Positions 41,759 through 50,150 of a DNA stretch of 64,000 nucleotides are shown here, piece by piece. Below the pieces are notes generated by a model, which saw nothing but the letters and a program-made list of their open reading frames with translations, made no database searches and was not told where the DNA came from. The number at the start of each line of letters is the position of its first letter. The stretch's first letter is position 1. A program made the translations under genes and the position numbers. Source of the stretch: Kiritimatiellia bacterium (lineage in GTDB: Bacteria > Verrucomicrobiota > Kiritimatiellia > RFP12 > UBA1067); NCBI GenBank assembly GCA_017405115.1, contig JAFRBA010000228.1, positions 1-64,000 of the forward strand. The letters are read 5' to 3'.

Positions 41759-43978
41759 TCATTCAAATGAAATCCGTACGGCGTTCATCGTCGTGGAATC
41801 CGAGCCGACGTAGAGGGTGAATGCGCCAGGTTCGACAACGCGCTTCAGGTCCTTGTCATAAAGCGCGAAGGCGTTGTCGTCGAGGGTGAATTCGACCGTC
41901 TTCTCTTCGCCCGGCTTGAGCCAGACCGATGTGAACTCCTTTAGTTCCCGCTCGCGCGGCAGAACGCTCGCCACTTCGTCCCGCACATACAGCTGGACGA
42001 CTTCGCGTCCGGCAACCTTGCCAGTATTCTTCACAGGAACGCGGATGCGCACCTTTTCGCCGATCTTGTACGCCGCCTTGTCCGCAAGCGGCTTGCCGTA
42101 GGCGAACGTGGTGTAGCTCAGGCCAAAGCCGAACGGGAACAACGGCTTGGACGGGATATCGGCATAGGAGCACGTTATGAACGTGCGCTTCTCGCGATAG
42201 GAGAGCGGAATCTGTCCGACATCGTACGGTATGTGCTGCGCAAGCTTTCCAGACGGATTGACCTCCCCGCATAGCACTTCGGCGATGGCCTGCCCGCCCA
42301 TCGCACCCGGATACCACGCCAGGATCACCGCATCCGAAAGCCACACAATCTCGTTCATGATGAAAGGACGCCCCGCGAACACCACCGAGACGATCTTCTT
42401 TCCGGCGCGTTTGAGCGCACGGAGGTTCTCAAGCTCGGAGGCCGGGATCTCAAGCCGGGCGCGCCCCCTGCGTTCGCCCGTGTACTCCGTCGGCTCGCCG
42501 ATGGAGAGCACTACGACATCCGGCTTCGGCATTCCGCCGCCCAGCCCGCGCGCCACGTTGAACATGTTCATTGGCTCATAGTCGAGATTCACGCCCCAGC
42601 GTTTCGCCATCGCCATCTTGATCGTGTCGATCTTCATGCGCGATTCTTCCTTGATGCCGGTATCCACGTCATACTCGTTGAACATGTCCTTGCCCATGCC
42701 GCCGCGATGCGCGTCGTCATCGTCCACCCAGGTTCCCGTCAGCCCAACGCGCTTCGAAGTATCCAGCGGCAGAATGCCGTCGTTCTTGAGAAGGACGAGC
42801 GTTTCGCGCGTGAGCGCAAGGACGTCCGACTTGTTGCGGTCCGTCATCAGCGCTTCGCGGGCCTTCTTCTCGTCGCAGAAGCGGTAGGGGTCGTCGAATA
42901 GTCCCATGAGATACTTGAGCGCAAGCGACCGGACGACGGCGACATCAAGATCCGCCTCGCGCACCTTGCCCTCGCGCACGAGCTTCGGCAACACGAGGAA
43001 CGCGCGGCTGATCATGTCCATATCGACGCCGGCCTCGAGCCCGCGCTTCGCCGCATCCTCGATATCCGTCGCTGCGCCCTCGTCGATGGAGAAAGTCAGC
43101 GTTGTCCAGTCCGTGACGAGCTGTCCGCGGAATCCCCATTGGTCGCGCAGAATGTCCTTCAGGAGATAGCGGTTGAAGTTGCAGGGAATGCCCTCGCAGA
43201 CGGTGTAGGCGTTCATGAGCGAAAGCGCGCCAGCCTTGATCGTCGCCTCGAACGGCGGAAGATGCGTTTCAAGAAGTTCGCGGCGGGAGAAGTCCTTGTG
43301 ACGGTAGTCCTTCCCGCCTTGTAGCGACGAATAGCCAGCGAAGTGCTTGGGGCAGGCGATGATGTGTTCGCCGTCCGTGAGCTCTTCGAGCGTACGCCCC
43401 TGGCAGCCGCGCACCCGCGCCGCACCGACGCGTCCGGAAAGATACGGATCCTCGCCGTGCGTGCAGCCGATGCGCCCCCAGCGCGGATCGTCGGAGACAT
43501 CGACCTGCGGAGAGTACGTGAGCTGAATGCCGATTGCGGCGGCTTCGCGCGCGGCCACTGCCTCGGCCTTCTCAATTGCCTCGTCGTCCCAGCTGCACGC
43601 GATGGCGATCTGGCTCGGGAGCGTCGTCACCCAGCCATGTGTTATGTCCTCATGCACGATGAGCGGTATTCCGAGGCGGGAGTGCTCCATCTTGTACTCC
43701 TGGAGCCGCCGCGTCTCCTTGGCACCAAGAACGCGCATCATGGCGCCGATCTCGTTGCGGCAGACCATGTTGGTGTAGATGTGCCAGTGGTTCGGACCGA
43801 GGTCCATGTAGTCGTAGACCATCAGCTCGCCTGCCTTCTCCTCAAGCGTCATGCGTGCACACAGCTCGCGCGCTCGCGCCTCCGCACGCTCTAGTGCATC
43901 TTCGGCGCGAACGGCCGCGACCGGCAGTAAAGCGAAAATGGCGACTATCCGTAGAATTCCAGGCGCCTTGTGTTCCAT
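41759..43978 (-). CDS. Secreted GH3 beta-glycosidase
   Basis: 739 residues, about the size of BglX-type enzymes. Signal peptide to about residue 25. The N-terminal barrel contains KHFAGY (211-216) and LVTDW with nucleophile Asp 290. A second alpha/beta domain and a C-terminal fibronectin-III-like domain (VKNTGKVAGREVVQLYVRD) follow. Family members release glucose, xylose or related sugars from beta-linked oligosaccharides. It follows the beta-strand-repeat protein by 22 bases and is probably controlled by the divergent regulator at 46630. Confidence 0.9.
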   Translation of the reverse strand: MEHKAPGILRIVAIFALLPVAAVRAEDALERAEARARELCARMTLEEKAGELMVYDYMDLGPNHWHIYTNMVCRNEIGAMMRVLGAKETRRLQEYKMEHSRLGIPLIVHEDITHGWVTTLPSQIAIACSWDDEAIEKAEAVAAREAAAIGIQLTYSPQVDVSDDPRWGRIGCTHGEDPYLSGRVGAARVRGCQGRTLEELTDGEHIIACPKHFAGYSSLQGGKDYRHKDFSRRELLETHLPPFEATIKAGALSLMNAYTVCEGIPCNFNRYLLKDILRDQWGFRGQLVTDWTTLTFSIDEGAATDIEDAAKRGLEAGVDMDMISRAFLVLPKLVREGKVREADLDVAVVRSLALKYLMGLFDDPYRFCDEKKAREALMTDRNKSDVLALTRETLVLLKNDGILPLDTSKRVGLTGTWVDDDDAHRGGMGKDMFNEYDVDTGIKEESRMKIDTIKMAMAKRWGVNLDYEPMNMFNVARGLGGGMPKPDVVVLSIGEPTEYTGERRGRARLEIPASELENLRALKRAGKKIVSVVFAGRPFIMNEIVWLSDAVILAWYPGAMGGQAIAEVLCGEVNPSGKLAQHIPYDVGQIPLSYREKRTFITCSYADIPSKPLFPFGFGLSYTTFAYGKPLADKAAYKIGEKVRIRVPVKNTGKVAGREVVQLYVRDEVASVLPRERELKEFTSVWLKPGEEKTVEFTLDDNAFALYDKDLKRVVEPGAFTLYVGSDSTTMNAVRISFE

Positions 43979-44000
43979 TTTGCGTCAGTCCCCATTTCCG

Positions 44001-46328
44001 TCAGCGAACTTTCAGCATCGTGCCGCGTGTGCCCTTGAACTCCAGTCTCCTGCCGTCCGCGCCGATGCGGAACCGCCAGCCGCCCCAGCCGTTCTCGGCC
44101 GAGACGACAGTACCGTCGGACTTTACGAACGTTATGTCGGGAAGCGCGTCCACATCTGTTTCGCTGAAGCGCGCGACCGTGTGCCATCTGCCGGTCCACG
44201 ACTCGGAGTCCAGCGTATCGCATTCGGTCACACGAATGCCGCACCCCGCACGGAAAGACCCGATCGCCTTCGCCCAGAGAAGCGGTGTGGCCGCATTGGT
44301 GCAAGCCGTCAGCGCCGCAGCCGGGAACTCGATGTCGCCGTCAGGCCGCGCGCTGTTGAATGTGAGCGTGCCGCCCTCAAGACGCGTCGGACCGTTGTAG
44401 CCGTTGGCACCGGTCAAGGTGAGCGTGCCGGCGCCGAGTTTCGTGAGACCTCCGTCCATCTCGCCTTCGCCCACCCCGGACACGAGCGCGGTATTGACAC
44501 GCCTCGAATTGCCGTCCGTGTCGAATCGTGCACCGCCAGCGAGTACACGCACCGTGACATTTGCCCAGTAAGCAGTCGAGCTTCTGCCGCCAAGGAAATT
44601 GTCGCGATCTGTCTCGGTGATGGCACTGCTCGAATATGCCTTGATTGTGCCGCCGTTCAGGTTGATGGTGCCTGTATCAGCTCCATACATGATAAAATAG
44701 CCAACACGCAGCACGCCGCCCGTGTTTACGTTGATCTCGGACTGGCTGCTCTGCGAAACCCTGATTCTGTAGCATTCGAACACGCCATCGTTCTCCACCG
44801 TCAACTTGGCGGGCGTGCTAAGGCCATTGAGATATTCGGCGTAATCGTCCAGCATGCTCACCTTGCCCCCAGAGACGAGAACCTGTGCATATTTGCTCGC
44901 CTGGGCGTAGCGAGACCCTTCGATTTTCAACGTGCCCCCGGAAACCTTCAGGTTGCCGGCATCGCCTGCATACGCGCTGTTGTCGCCCTCGACATACAAA
45001 GGTGCGCCGGTGCCCGTGCCGGACGTGGGGCTGCGAACAAGCGTCGTGCCGCTCGCGATCTCCAGGCTTTTAAGAACCTGTACCCTGTCCAGTCGGTTCG
45101 TGCGGCCATCGCCAGTGTCCAGCACGACGCGACCGCTCCAGCTACCGAATTTCACGATCGTATTTGTCGAGCATTCCGCACCATCGGGAACATTGATCTC
45201 GCCTCCTATTCCAAAACTCCTGTTGGCACCGATTGTGATTGTGGCGCCGGCATCGATTGCGATATTGCGGTTGCGGTGCATCAAGTAGTAGTCGCCCCCG
45301 TTGCCGCCGAACATCGTGATGTTCCCTTTGAAGAATATGTTGTTCGTCGGCGATGTCGGCACTTTCCCAAACACACCGTCGGATCCGGCAAAGTTCTGAA
45401 ACGTCATGTTGCCCTCAAACCAGGTTCCGCCCTTGAACGTGCTGTTTCTGCAGATGCCGTCCAATCGTATGGTCGTGCCGCCGCTTGTCTTGAAATGCAC
45501 GCCACCGTCTGGCTCGTCCTCGCCGGTGCCGGTAAAGAGCGGCTTGTCGATGGTAACGGTCCCGACATCGTTGACCAGGTGAAATCCGCCTGCATCGACG
45601 TATGACTTGACGTTGGCCCATTTCGCATCGTCTCCTGTGTAGAGAGAACCGGCGTAAGTTATGTTCACGGTTCCGCCATTGTAGCGAATCACGGCATAGC
45701 ACCCGGACTCGGCAATGTAGAACTTATCGACGTACATCTGCCCACCGGCATTGAGGAAGATGCCGAGATCGCCAGCCAACTCTGACTTGTACGTCTGGCA
45801 GACGCGGATCTGCGGCCACTTGAACACGCCTTTGTCCTGAACAATCAACCTGCATCCAGTGCAGTCCGAAGGAATGCTGATGGCGTGGAGGAACTCCTTG
45901 CCGGAGCCTGGAGTATAGGTAACTGGCTGGAATGTTCCGTTCGTGATCATGAGATCGCCGCAAGAGGTCGCCACCCCCCATCCGCTCGTGTTCCACACGT
46001 TCACCGTAGCTCCACCTTCGACGATTGTGACGCCGCCGCTCTGCCCAAACGTGCTGATGCTTGAAGCCGCCCCACCAGTACCCTGGATGGTCGTAGTTCC
46101 ACTGTTGATTTTAAGCGTCCCGGCTTTTGTCTCCAAGCCGACAAGCGAATTGTTGCCGGAAAGCGTCAACGTGCCAGAACCTGTCTTGACGGTGCGCGTG
46201 GCATCCGTTATGCCTGAAAGCGACCCAGCGCTGTACTCAGTCGCACAAAGCGGCAGCATAAGCGCCATCGCGCAACCGCACAACACGAATGCAACGGCGA
46301 CTCTCTTTTTACAAGCGGAACTGTTCAT
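44001..46328 (-). CDS. Autotransporter-type beta-strand-repeat protein with GTMLKVR tail
   Basis: 775 residues. A signal peptide (VAFVLCGCAMALMLPLCA) leads into many strand repeats; clear passenger-associated copies are TVKTGSGTLTLSGNNSL near the start and LTKLGAGTLTLTGANGYNG near residue 635. Between them are repeated short strands ending in Gly/Asn turns. The chain ends GRRLEFKGTRGTMLKVR, a variant of the tail on the other giants. No enzyme motif or membrane barrel is seen, so export beyond the outer membrane would need a partner. AAAGGA precedes the ATG. Confidence 0.66.
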   Translation of the reverse strand: MNSSACKKRVAVAFVLCGCAMALMLPLCATEYSAGSLSGITDATRTVKTGSGTLTLSGNNSLVGLETKAGTLKINSGTTTIQGTGGAASSISTFGQSGGVTIVEGGATVNVWNTSGWGVATSCGDLMITNGTFQPVTYTPGSGKEFLHAISIPSDCTGCRLIVQDKGVFKWPQIRVCQTYKSELAGDLGIFLNAGGQMYVDKFYIAESGCYAVIRYNGGTVNITYAGSLYTGDDAKWANVKSYVDAGGFHLVNDVGTVTIDKPLFTGTGEDEPDGGVHFKTSGGTTIRLDGICRNSTFKGGTWFEGNMTFQNFAGSDGVFGKVPTSPTNNIFFKGNITMFGGNGGDYYLMHRNRNIAIDAGATITIGANRSFGIGGEINVPDGAECSTNTIVKFGSWSGRVVLDTGDGRTNRLDRVQVLKSLEIASGTTLVRSPTSGTGTGAPLYVEGDNSAYAGDAGNLKVSGGTLKIEGSRYAQASKYAQVLVSGGKVSMLDDYAEYLNGLSTPAKLTVENDGVFECYRIRVSQSSQSEINVNTGGVLRVGYFIMYGADTGTINLNGGTIKAYSSSAITETDRDNFLGGRSSTAYWANVTVRVLAGGARFDTDGNSRRVNTALVSGVGEGEMDGGLTKLGAGTLTLTGANGYNGPTRLEGGTLTFNSARPDGDIEFPAAALTACTNAATPLLWAKAIGSFRAGCGIRVTECDTLDSESWTGRWHTVARFSETDVDALPDITFVKSDGTVVSAENGWGGWRFRIGADGRRLEFKGTRGTMLKVR

Positions 46329-46355
46329 TGTGGTGTCCTTTCTTAGTTTAGAATC

Positions 46356-46493
46356 TCAATCCAGATGGAAAACGGGCTTGAGGTCCTGCGAGACAGGGGA
46401 GTTGTTGGGGTTCACGGCCACGAGCGGCGCCATGTAGTCCCACCACATCCGACAGACCGGGGCGTATCTCCATTTTGAAAGCCTTGCTAACAA
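46356..46493 (-). pseudogene. C-terminal remnant of L-rhamnose mutarotase (RhaM)
   Basis: The minus-strand frame reads [20 protein letters not shown] then [15 protein letters not shown] and stop at 46356-46358. This closely matches the C-terminal third of RhaM-type mutarotases (C-x-x-WW-x-YM ... NPDNSPVS-x-L-x-EVF). The N-terminal two thirds are missing; upstream codons (46494-46541) do not match. A TTG at 46493 with AGGAAGG upstream could still give a 45-residue peptide. It suggests the locus once handled rhamnose or a related deoxy-sugar. Confidence 0.72.
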
Positions 46494-46577
46494 CTTTGTC
46501 CTTCCTTGTGATTGTATTACATCAAACGAGGCAGTTCCGCCTCAAGCGGATTTCATTGCGTTTCTGGCAAGGAAATA

Positions 46578-46620
46578 GTTGCTTAATTGGCAACATGTGA
46601 ACGGGAAATTATGATATACT
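46578..46620 (+). promoter_or_regulatory. Regulator promoter with candidate operator
   Basis: TGATATACT gives an extended -10 (TATACT at 46615-46620) 9 bases before the regulator ATG. Just upstream, GTTGC (46578-46582) and GCAAC (46590-46594) form a 5-bp inverted repeat with a 7-base spacer, a fit for an AraC/LacI-type dimer site between the regulator and the divergent operon. A weak minus-strand TACAAT sits at 46511-46516. Confidence 0.42.
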
Positions 46621-46629
46621 CTCCGCAAC

Positions 46630-47862
46630 ATGAGATCACGCCGCGACAGAATATACAAGATCTGGGTGCATCTGCGCCTCTCGTACGCCTCCGGGCGCGA
46701 CATCCTATACGGCATTTCAAGATATGCCAGGGCGAATGCCCATTGGAACATCAAGCTGATGCCGTCATACGGTGACGGCTCCGAATTCCGCTTCCCGTCC
46801 CCCGCCGAAGCCGACGGCTTAATCTCAAGCGAGCCGCTCTCCGCCGACGCGGCCACGTCCGGCATTCCGCTTGTCGTGATCGGCACGCGCGAGAAATGGC
46901 TAGGCCGGCGCATGAAGTCACTCGCCTTTGTGCGGAACGACGATGCGGCGATCGGACGCTTCGGGGCGAACTTCCTGAAGTCGCTCGGCAAGTTCCGCTC
47001 GTTCGGATTCGTGCCTACAAACGTCCCGTACTACTGCTCGATCCTCCGCAGCGAGGGCTTCTTCTCCGAGTTGAAAAAGGCGGCGGCAGACGTCCGCCAG
47101 TACACAGCCAGGGAGATGGAAGACGGGACGGTGGACGACATCGCATCGCTCGGCAGCTGGCTCGCAGACCTGCCCAAGCCGACCGCCGTCATGGCCGTGC
47201 ACGACCTGCGCGCGACTCACGTCCTCGAGGCGGCGACAATGGCCAGGATCAAGGTGCCGGAGCAGATGGCCGTAATTGGCGTCGACAACGACGAACTCCT
47301 CTGCGACTTCACGTCGCCGCAGCTCACCAGCGTCTACCCCGACCACGTCAAGGAGGGGGAGCTTGCCGCCGCCACGCTCCATGCCCTGCTCAAAAAGAGC
47401 GATTCTCACCGCACGCGCACCTTCCGTTCCAACGCCAAGTCAATCGTGGAACGCGAATCCACCCGGCACATCTCGCCGGCGACGCATCTGGCGGAGGAGG
47501 CGATGTCGTTCATCCGGCACAATGCGCTGAAAGGCATCAGCGCCGCCGATGTCGCCAAGCATCTGCGCATCTCGCGTCGGCTCTGCGATCTGCGGTTCAA
47601 GGAATGCCACGGCGAGACGGTCCTCGAAGCCATCCTCAAGGTTCGCTTTGCCGAACTGAAGCGCCGCTTGGCTTCATCCACCACCTCAATCGGAAAGATC
47701 GTCTCCGGCTGCGGTTTCGCGTGCGAAAGCCACGCCAAGCGAATGTTCAAGAAGCGCTTCGGCATGTCCATGCGCGAATGGCGCGCCTCGCCGTCGCATC
47801 ACGTCCCCGGCTGCTCCGACCTTCCTCCGGATGCCGCAGCAGCCGAGGCAAACGCGAAATAG
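46630..47862 (+). CDS. XylR-type transcription regulator (sugar-binding domain plus AraC HTH)
   Basis: 410 residues. Residues about 10-270 are a LacI/periplasmic-binding-type sensor domain (SGRDILYGISRYARAN, VAVIGVDNDELLCDF variant with MAVIGVDNDELL). There is no N-terminal helix-turn-helix. The last ~130 residues are an AraC-family double helix-turn-helix (ISAADVAKHLRISRRLCDLR, IGKIVSGCGFACESHAKRMF). This is the E. coli XylR layout. It is divergent from the beta-strand-repeat/GH3 operon and probably activates it when its sugar is bound. Its 3' end overlaps the convergent permease gene by 64 bases. Confidence 0.85.
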   Translation: MRSRRDRIYKIWVHLRLSYASGRDILYGISRYARANAHWNIKLMPSYGDGSEFRFPSPAEADGLISSEPLSADAATSGIPLVVIGTREKWLGRRMKSLAFVRNDDAAIGRFGANFLKSLGKFRSFGFVPTNVPYYCSILRSEGFFSELKKAAADVRQYTAREMEDGTVDDIASLGSWLADLPKPTAVMAVHDLRATHVLEAATMARIKVPEQMAVIGVDNDELLCDFTSPQLTSVYPDHVKEGELAAATLHALLKKSDSHRTRTFRSNAKSIVERESTRHISPATHLAEEAMSFIRHNALKGISAADVAKHLRISRRLCDLRFKECHGETVLEAILKVRFAELKRRLASSTTSIGKIVSGCGFACESHAKRMFKKRFGMSMREWRASPSHHVPGCSDLPPDAAAAEANAK

Positions 47863-49496
47863 AGCGCCGTATAGACGATGGCCGACTTCTTGAAGCGCTG
47901 CGGTGCGCGGACGGCGCCGACCGCCAGCGCACACAACACCACCGCCGCCAGGATGCCGAAGACGCGCGCGTGGCGCCTTGTCCCTTTCGTCCCGCCAGTC
48001 CCGTTCGTCCCGTTATCGCCCGCAGCCGCTTCTTCTGACAGTTCCGCGATACGCGCCTCGACCGCATCCACATCACGGCGGACGTCGTCCGGAACCACCT
48101 TCCCCGCGCCGCCTAGCCACGCAAATAAAACGTACGCAAACGCGGCAATGAAGAAAGTCGGCAGAAACAGGAAGAACGGATGCATCCAACCGCAATTTAG
48201 CGCGACAAGCACGAAAACCGCAGAGACCAGCCACGCGGCCAGCGCAGCAAGATTGATCTTCCGCCCGCGGTAGAGGTTCCAGTAACGCACGAACCCGATG
48301 CGGGGGAAGAGCCAATGCTCCACAAGGCAGATGGCGCCTACGGACGGCAGCACCAGGACTACTGTGTTGACGAGCTTGTCAATGCGCATCATCGCCGGGA
48401 AGCAGGCGCAGACCGCTATTACCGCGCCGACGGCGAACGACAGCTTGCGCAGCGACGCCTTTGGCGCGAACGTCGCAAACGACAGCGCGGCGCGGTATAT
48501 GTTGGGTGTCGCAGTCGTCCAGCCGGCCGCGACGACCGCAAGAAGCCCCGTGAAGCCGAGCACCGTGCCGGCGACGGCACCGGAGTCGAGCTGCTGCAGT
48601 TCCTTGCCGCAGAGCGCGGCGGCCGTCGCGCCCATTATGCCGGCGCACGTCCAGGCAAAGAAGTGCCCGATGAACATGCCGTAGAATCCAACCCATCCGT
48701 AGCTCTTGCGCTTCGCGTAGCGGAATATCGACATGTCGGTAAGACCTGCATGGTACGCGAGGTTGCACATCCACGCAAACGCCGCGACGTGTATCCAAGT
48801 GAGGTGCGGCTGGCCTTCAGGCACCTTGCCGGTGAAGATGTGAGTCTCAAGAAGGCGCAGAAAGTCTCCCGCGCCGCCTATCTCCCCGAACCCGGTCGTG
48901 CGGCAGAGCGCGGGGAGCGCCACCGCCGCGCCGCAGAAGAACATCACGATCATCCACGGTGCGCAGATGGACGAAAACCGCGCCACGCCCTTGAACCCGT
49001 ATGCAGCGACGAACACCGTTACGGCAGACAGGGCAAGCGTGAGCGCCACGGTGCCCGCGCTTGTAGGATACCACGAAAGCTGTACGGGCAGGCCGAACAG
49101 CTCCTTTATAGATGTCGCGGCGATTGCCGTCATGGCCGCCGCATAGCATATCGAAGTCACGCCCCAGGCCGCGTTGTAGGCCCGCTGGAACCACGGTCCC
49201 GTCGCCTTGCGCAGGTAGGCGAAGAGGGAAAGGCGCGTGTCGACCGCAATTGGCGCGGTGCAGAGCGCGTACATGCTCGTCGCGAGCAGGTTGCCGACGG
49301 CAAGTCCGATCAGCAGCTCCTTCGCGCGCACGCCCCAGGTCACGAGCAGCGCGCCTATCACGAACTCCGTCGCGGCAATGTGCTCGCCGCCGTATATTCC
49401 CAGGAAGTCGCCCAGCCCAGACAACTTGGCGGACGCCACAGGGCACTCCTCGGCGGGTATGCTTTTCGCACGGTGCTCAATCTCCTCTTGTGTCAT
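47799..49496 (-). CDS. NCS1-family (purine/cytosine-type) permease
   Basis: 565 residues with about 12 membrane segments, starting with SGLGDFLGIYGGEHIAATEF, typical of CodB-like NCS1 carriers of nucleobases, allantoin, hydantoins or related compounds. The C-terminal ~90 residues are unusual: a charged helix, then GDNGTNGTGGTKGTR encoded by a 9-base tandem repeat, then an extra membrane segment. Transcription could start from a TATGAT-type element near 49530 or the TGGTATAAT at 49791. The 3' end overlaps the regulator. Any link with glycan use is unclear. Confidence 0.75.
   Translation of the reverse strand: MTQEEIEHRAKSIPAEECPVASAKLSGLGDFLGIYGGEHIAATEFVIGALLVTWGVRAKELLIGLAVGNLLATSMYALCTAPIAVDTRLSLFAYLRKATGPWFQRAYNAAWGVTSICYAAAMTAIAATSIKELFGLPVQLSWYPTSAGTVALTLALSAVTVFVAAYGFKGVARFSSICAPWMIVMFFCGAAVALPALCRTTGFGEIGGAGDFLRLLETHIFTGKVPEGQPHLTWIHVAAFAWMCNLAYHAGLTDMSIFRYAKRKSYGWVGFYGMFIGHFFAWTCAGIMGATAAALCGKELQQLDSGAVAGTVLGFTGLLAVVAAGWTTATPNIYRAALSFATFAPKASLRKLSFAVGAVIAVCACFPAMMRIDKLVNTVVLVLPSVGAICLVEHWLFPRIGFVRYWNLYRGRKINLAALAAWLVSAVFVLVALNCGWMHPFFLFLPTFFIAAFAYVLFAWLGGAGKVVPDDVRRDVDAVEARIAELSEEAAAGDNGTNGTGGTKGTRRHARVFGILAAVVLCALAVGAVRAPQRFKKSAIVYTALYFAFASAAAASGGRSEQPGT
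47981..48016. repeat. Four 9-base tandem units inside the permease gene
   Basis: TCCCTTTCG, TCCCGCCAG, TCCCGTTCG, TCCCGTTAT. On the coding (minus) strand each unit gives three residues of the x-G-T type, so the frame is kept. Confidence 0.85.
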
Positions 49497-49531
49497 GTCA
49501 GTTCACCCCTTTTCCCCGGGCGACTACTATA

Positions 49532-49735
49532 TCATAACATTCTCTCCGTCAGCAAGCGCGGCGATCCAAGGACCTTCTGCTCCACTGATTCTGCCGGCAT
49601 CTTCGCAATCCTCACCTTGCCTATAACTTCCCCATATCGTTTTGGAAACCGTGTAGAACGTACAGAACATGCAGATCTCTTTCTACACGATCTACACGTT
49701 CTACATGGTTTAACCATACTACAAGTTACCTTCAT
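49532..49735 (-). CDS. Doubtful 67-codon ORF, Cys/Arg-rich, containing a palindromic repeat
   Basis: The frame starts MKVTCSMVKPCRTC, reads through the palindromic element at 49646-49711, and ends VEQKVLGSPRLLTERML. No family is recognised and no clear ribosome-binding site precedes it. The second half looks more protein-like than the first. It may be non-coding leader of the permease, which starts 36 bases further on. Confidence 0.2.
   Translation of the reverse strand: MKVTCSMVKPCRTCRSCRKRSACSVRSTRFPKRYGEVIGKVRIAKMPAESVEQKVLGSPRLLTERML
49646..49711. repeat. 66-bp palindromic element built of 9-base words
   Basis: AAACCGTGTAGAACGT (49646-49661) and ACGTTCTACATGGTTT (49696-49711) pair over 16 bases with one mismatch. 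The arms are strings of 9-base words (GTGTAGAAC, GTACAGAAC; TTCTACACG, ATCTACACG, TTCTACATG). It begins AACC and ends GGTT like the element in pyrG. The rest of 49497-49821 holds only promoter elements and the doubtful ORF. Confidence 0.85.
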
Positions 49736-49790
49736 TTACATTCTCGTGCGCAGCGCGGGTGGCGAGCTAATGACTCCCTTAGGTTCTTAG

Positions 49791-49799
49791 ATTATACCA
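49791..49799 (-). promoter_or_regulatory. Extended -10 element upstream of the permease
   Basis: Minus-strand TGGTATAAT preceded by a T run, downstream of the small beta protein gene and about 290 bases before the permease start. It may drive the permease with a long leader, or a small RNA across the palindrome. Confidence 0.45.
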
Positions 49800-49821
49800 A
49801 AAAATGTTCGTGGCCTCGCAA

Positions 49822-50115
49822 TCACCTCAGCCTGTAGACCCGGATGTCGTCGAAGACGGTCTTCTCCCCCGGGCCGTTCACCGCCGAGAACACGATCACG
49901 CCGCGCACGCCGCCCTCCGGGACGCGCACGACACCGCGCCCGTCGTCCGGATAGACGAAGTTTATCGAAGGATGCACGTACTTGTTGGCGGCGTCCTTGA
50001 AAAACACGTTGACCTTGGCGCTTTCGCCCTTCGCGGCAAACGCAATTCCGTAGTATTCCCCGCCCTTTACGCCAGAGAGCGCAACGGTCTTGTTCATTCC
50101 TGCAACATTATTCAT
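49822..50115 (-). CDS. Small beta-rich protein, possible carbohydrate-binding-type domain
   Basis: 97 residues without a signal peptide. Strand-rich pattern KTVALSGVKGGEYYGIAFAA ... VRGVIVFSAVNG ... TVFDDIRVYRLR. The ending is like the last strand of jelly-roll domains attached to secreted enzymes. A good GGGAGGAACGAAAATG start argues that it is translated as is. It could be the surviving C-terminus of a longer enzyme. It is the last gene of the GH109 operon, 35 bases after the esterase. Confidence 0.5.
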   Translation of the reverse strand: MNNVAGMNKTVALSGVKGGEYYGIAFAAKGESAKVNVFFKDAANKYVHPSINFVYPDDGRGVVRVPEGGVRGVIVFSAVNGPGEKTVFDDIRVYRLR

Positions 50116-50150
50116 TTTCGTTCCTCCCTTATTTCGGCTTCTTAGCTACT

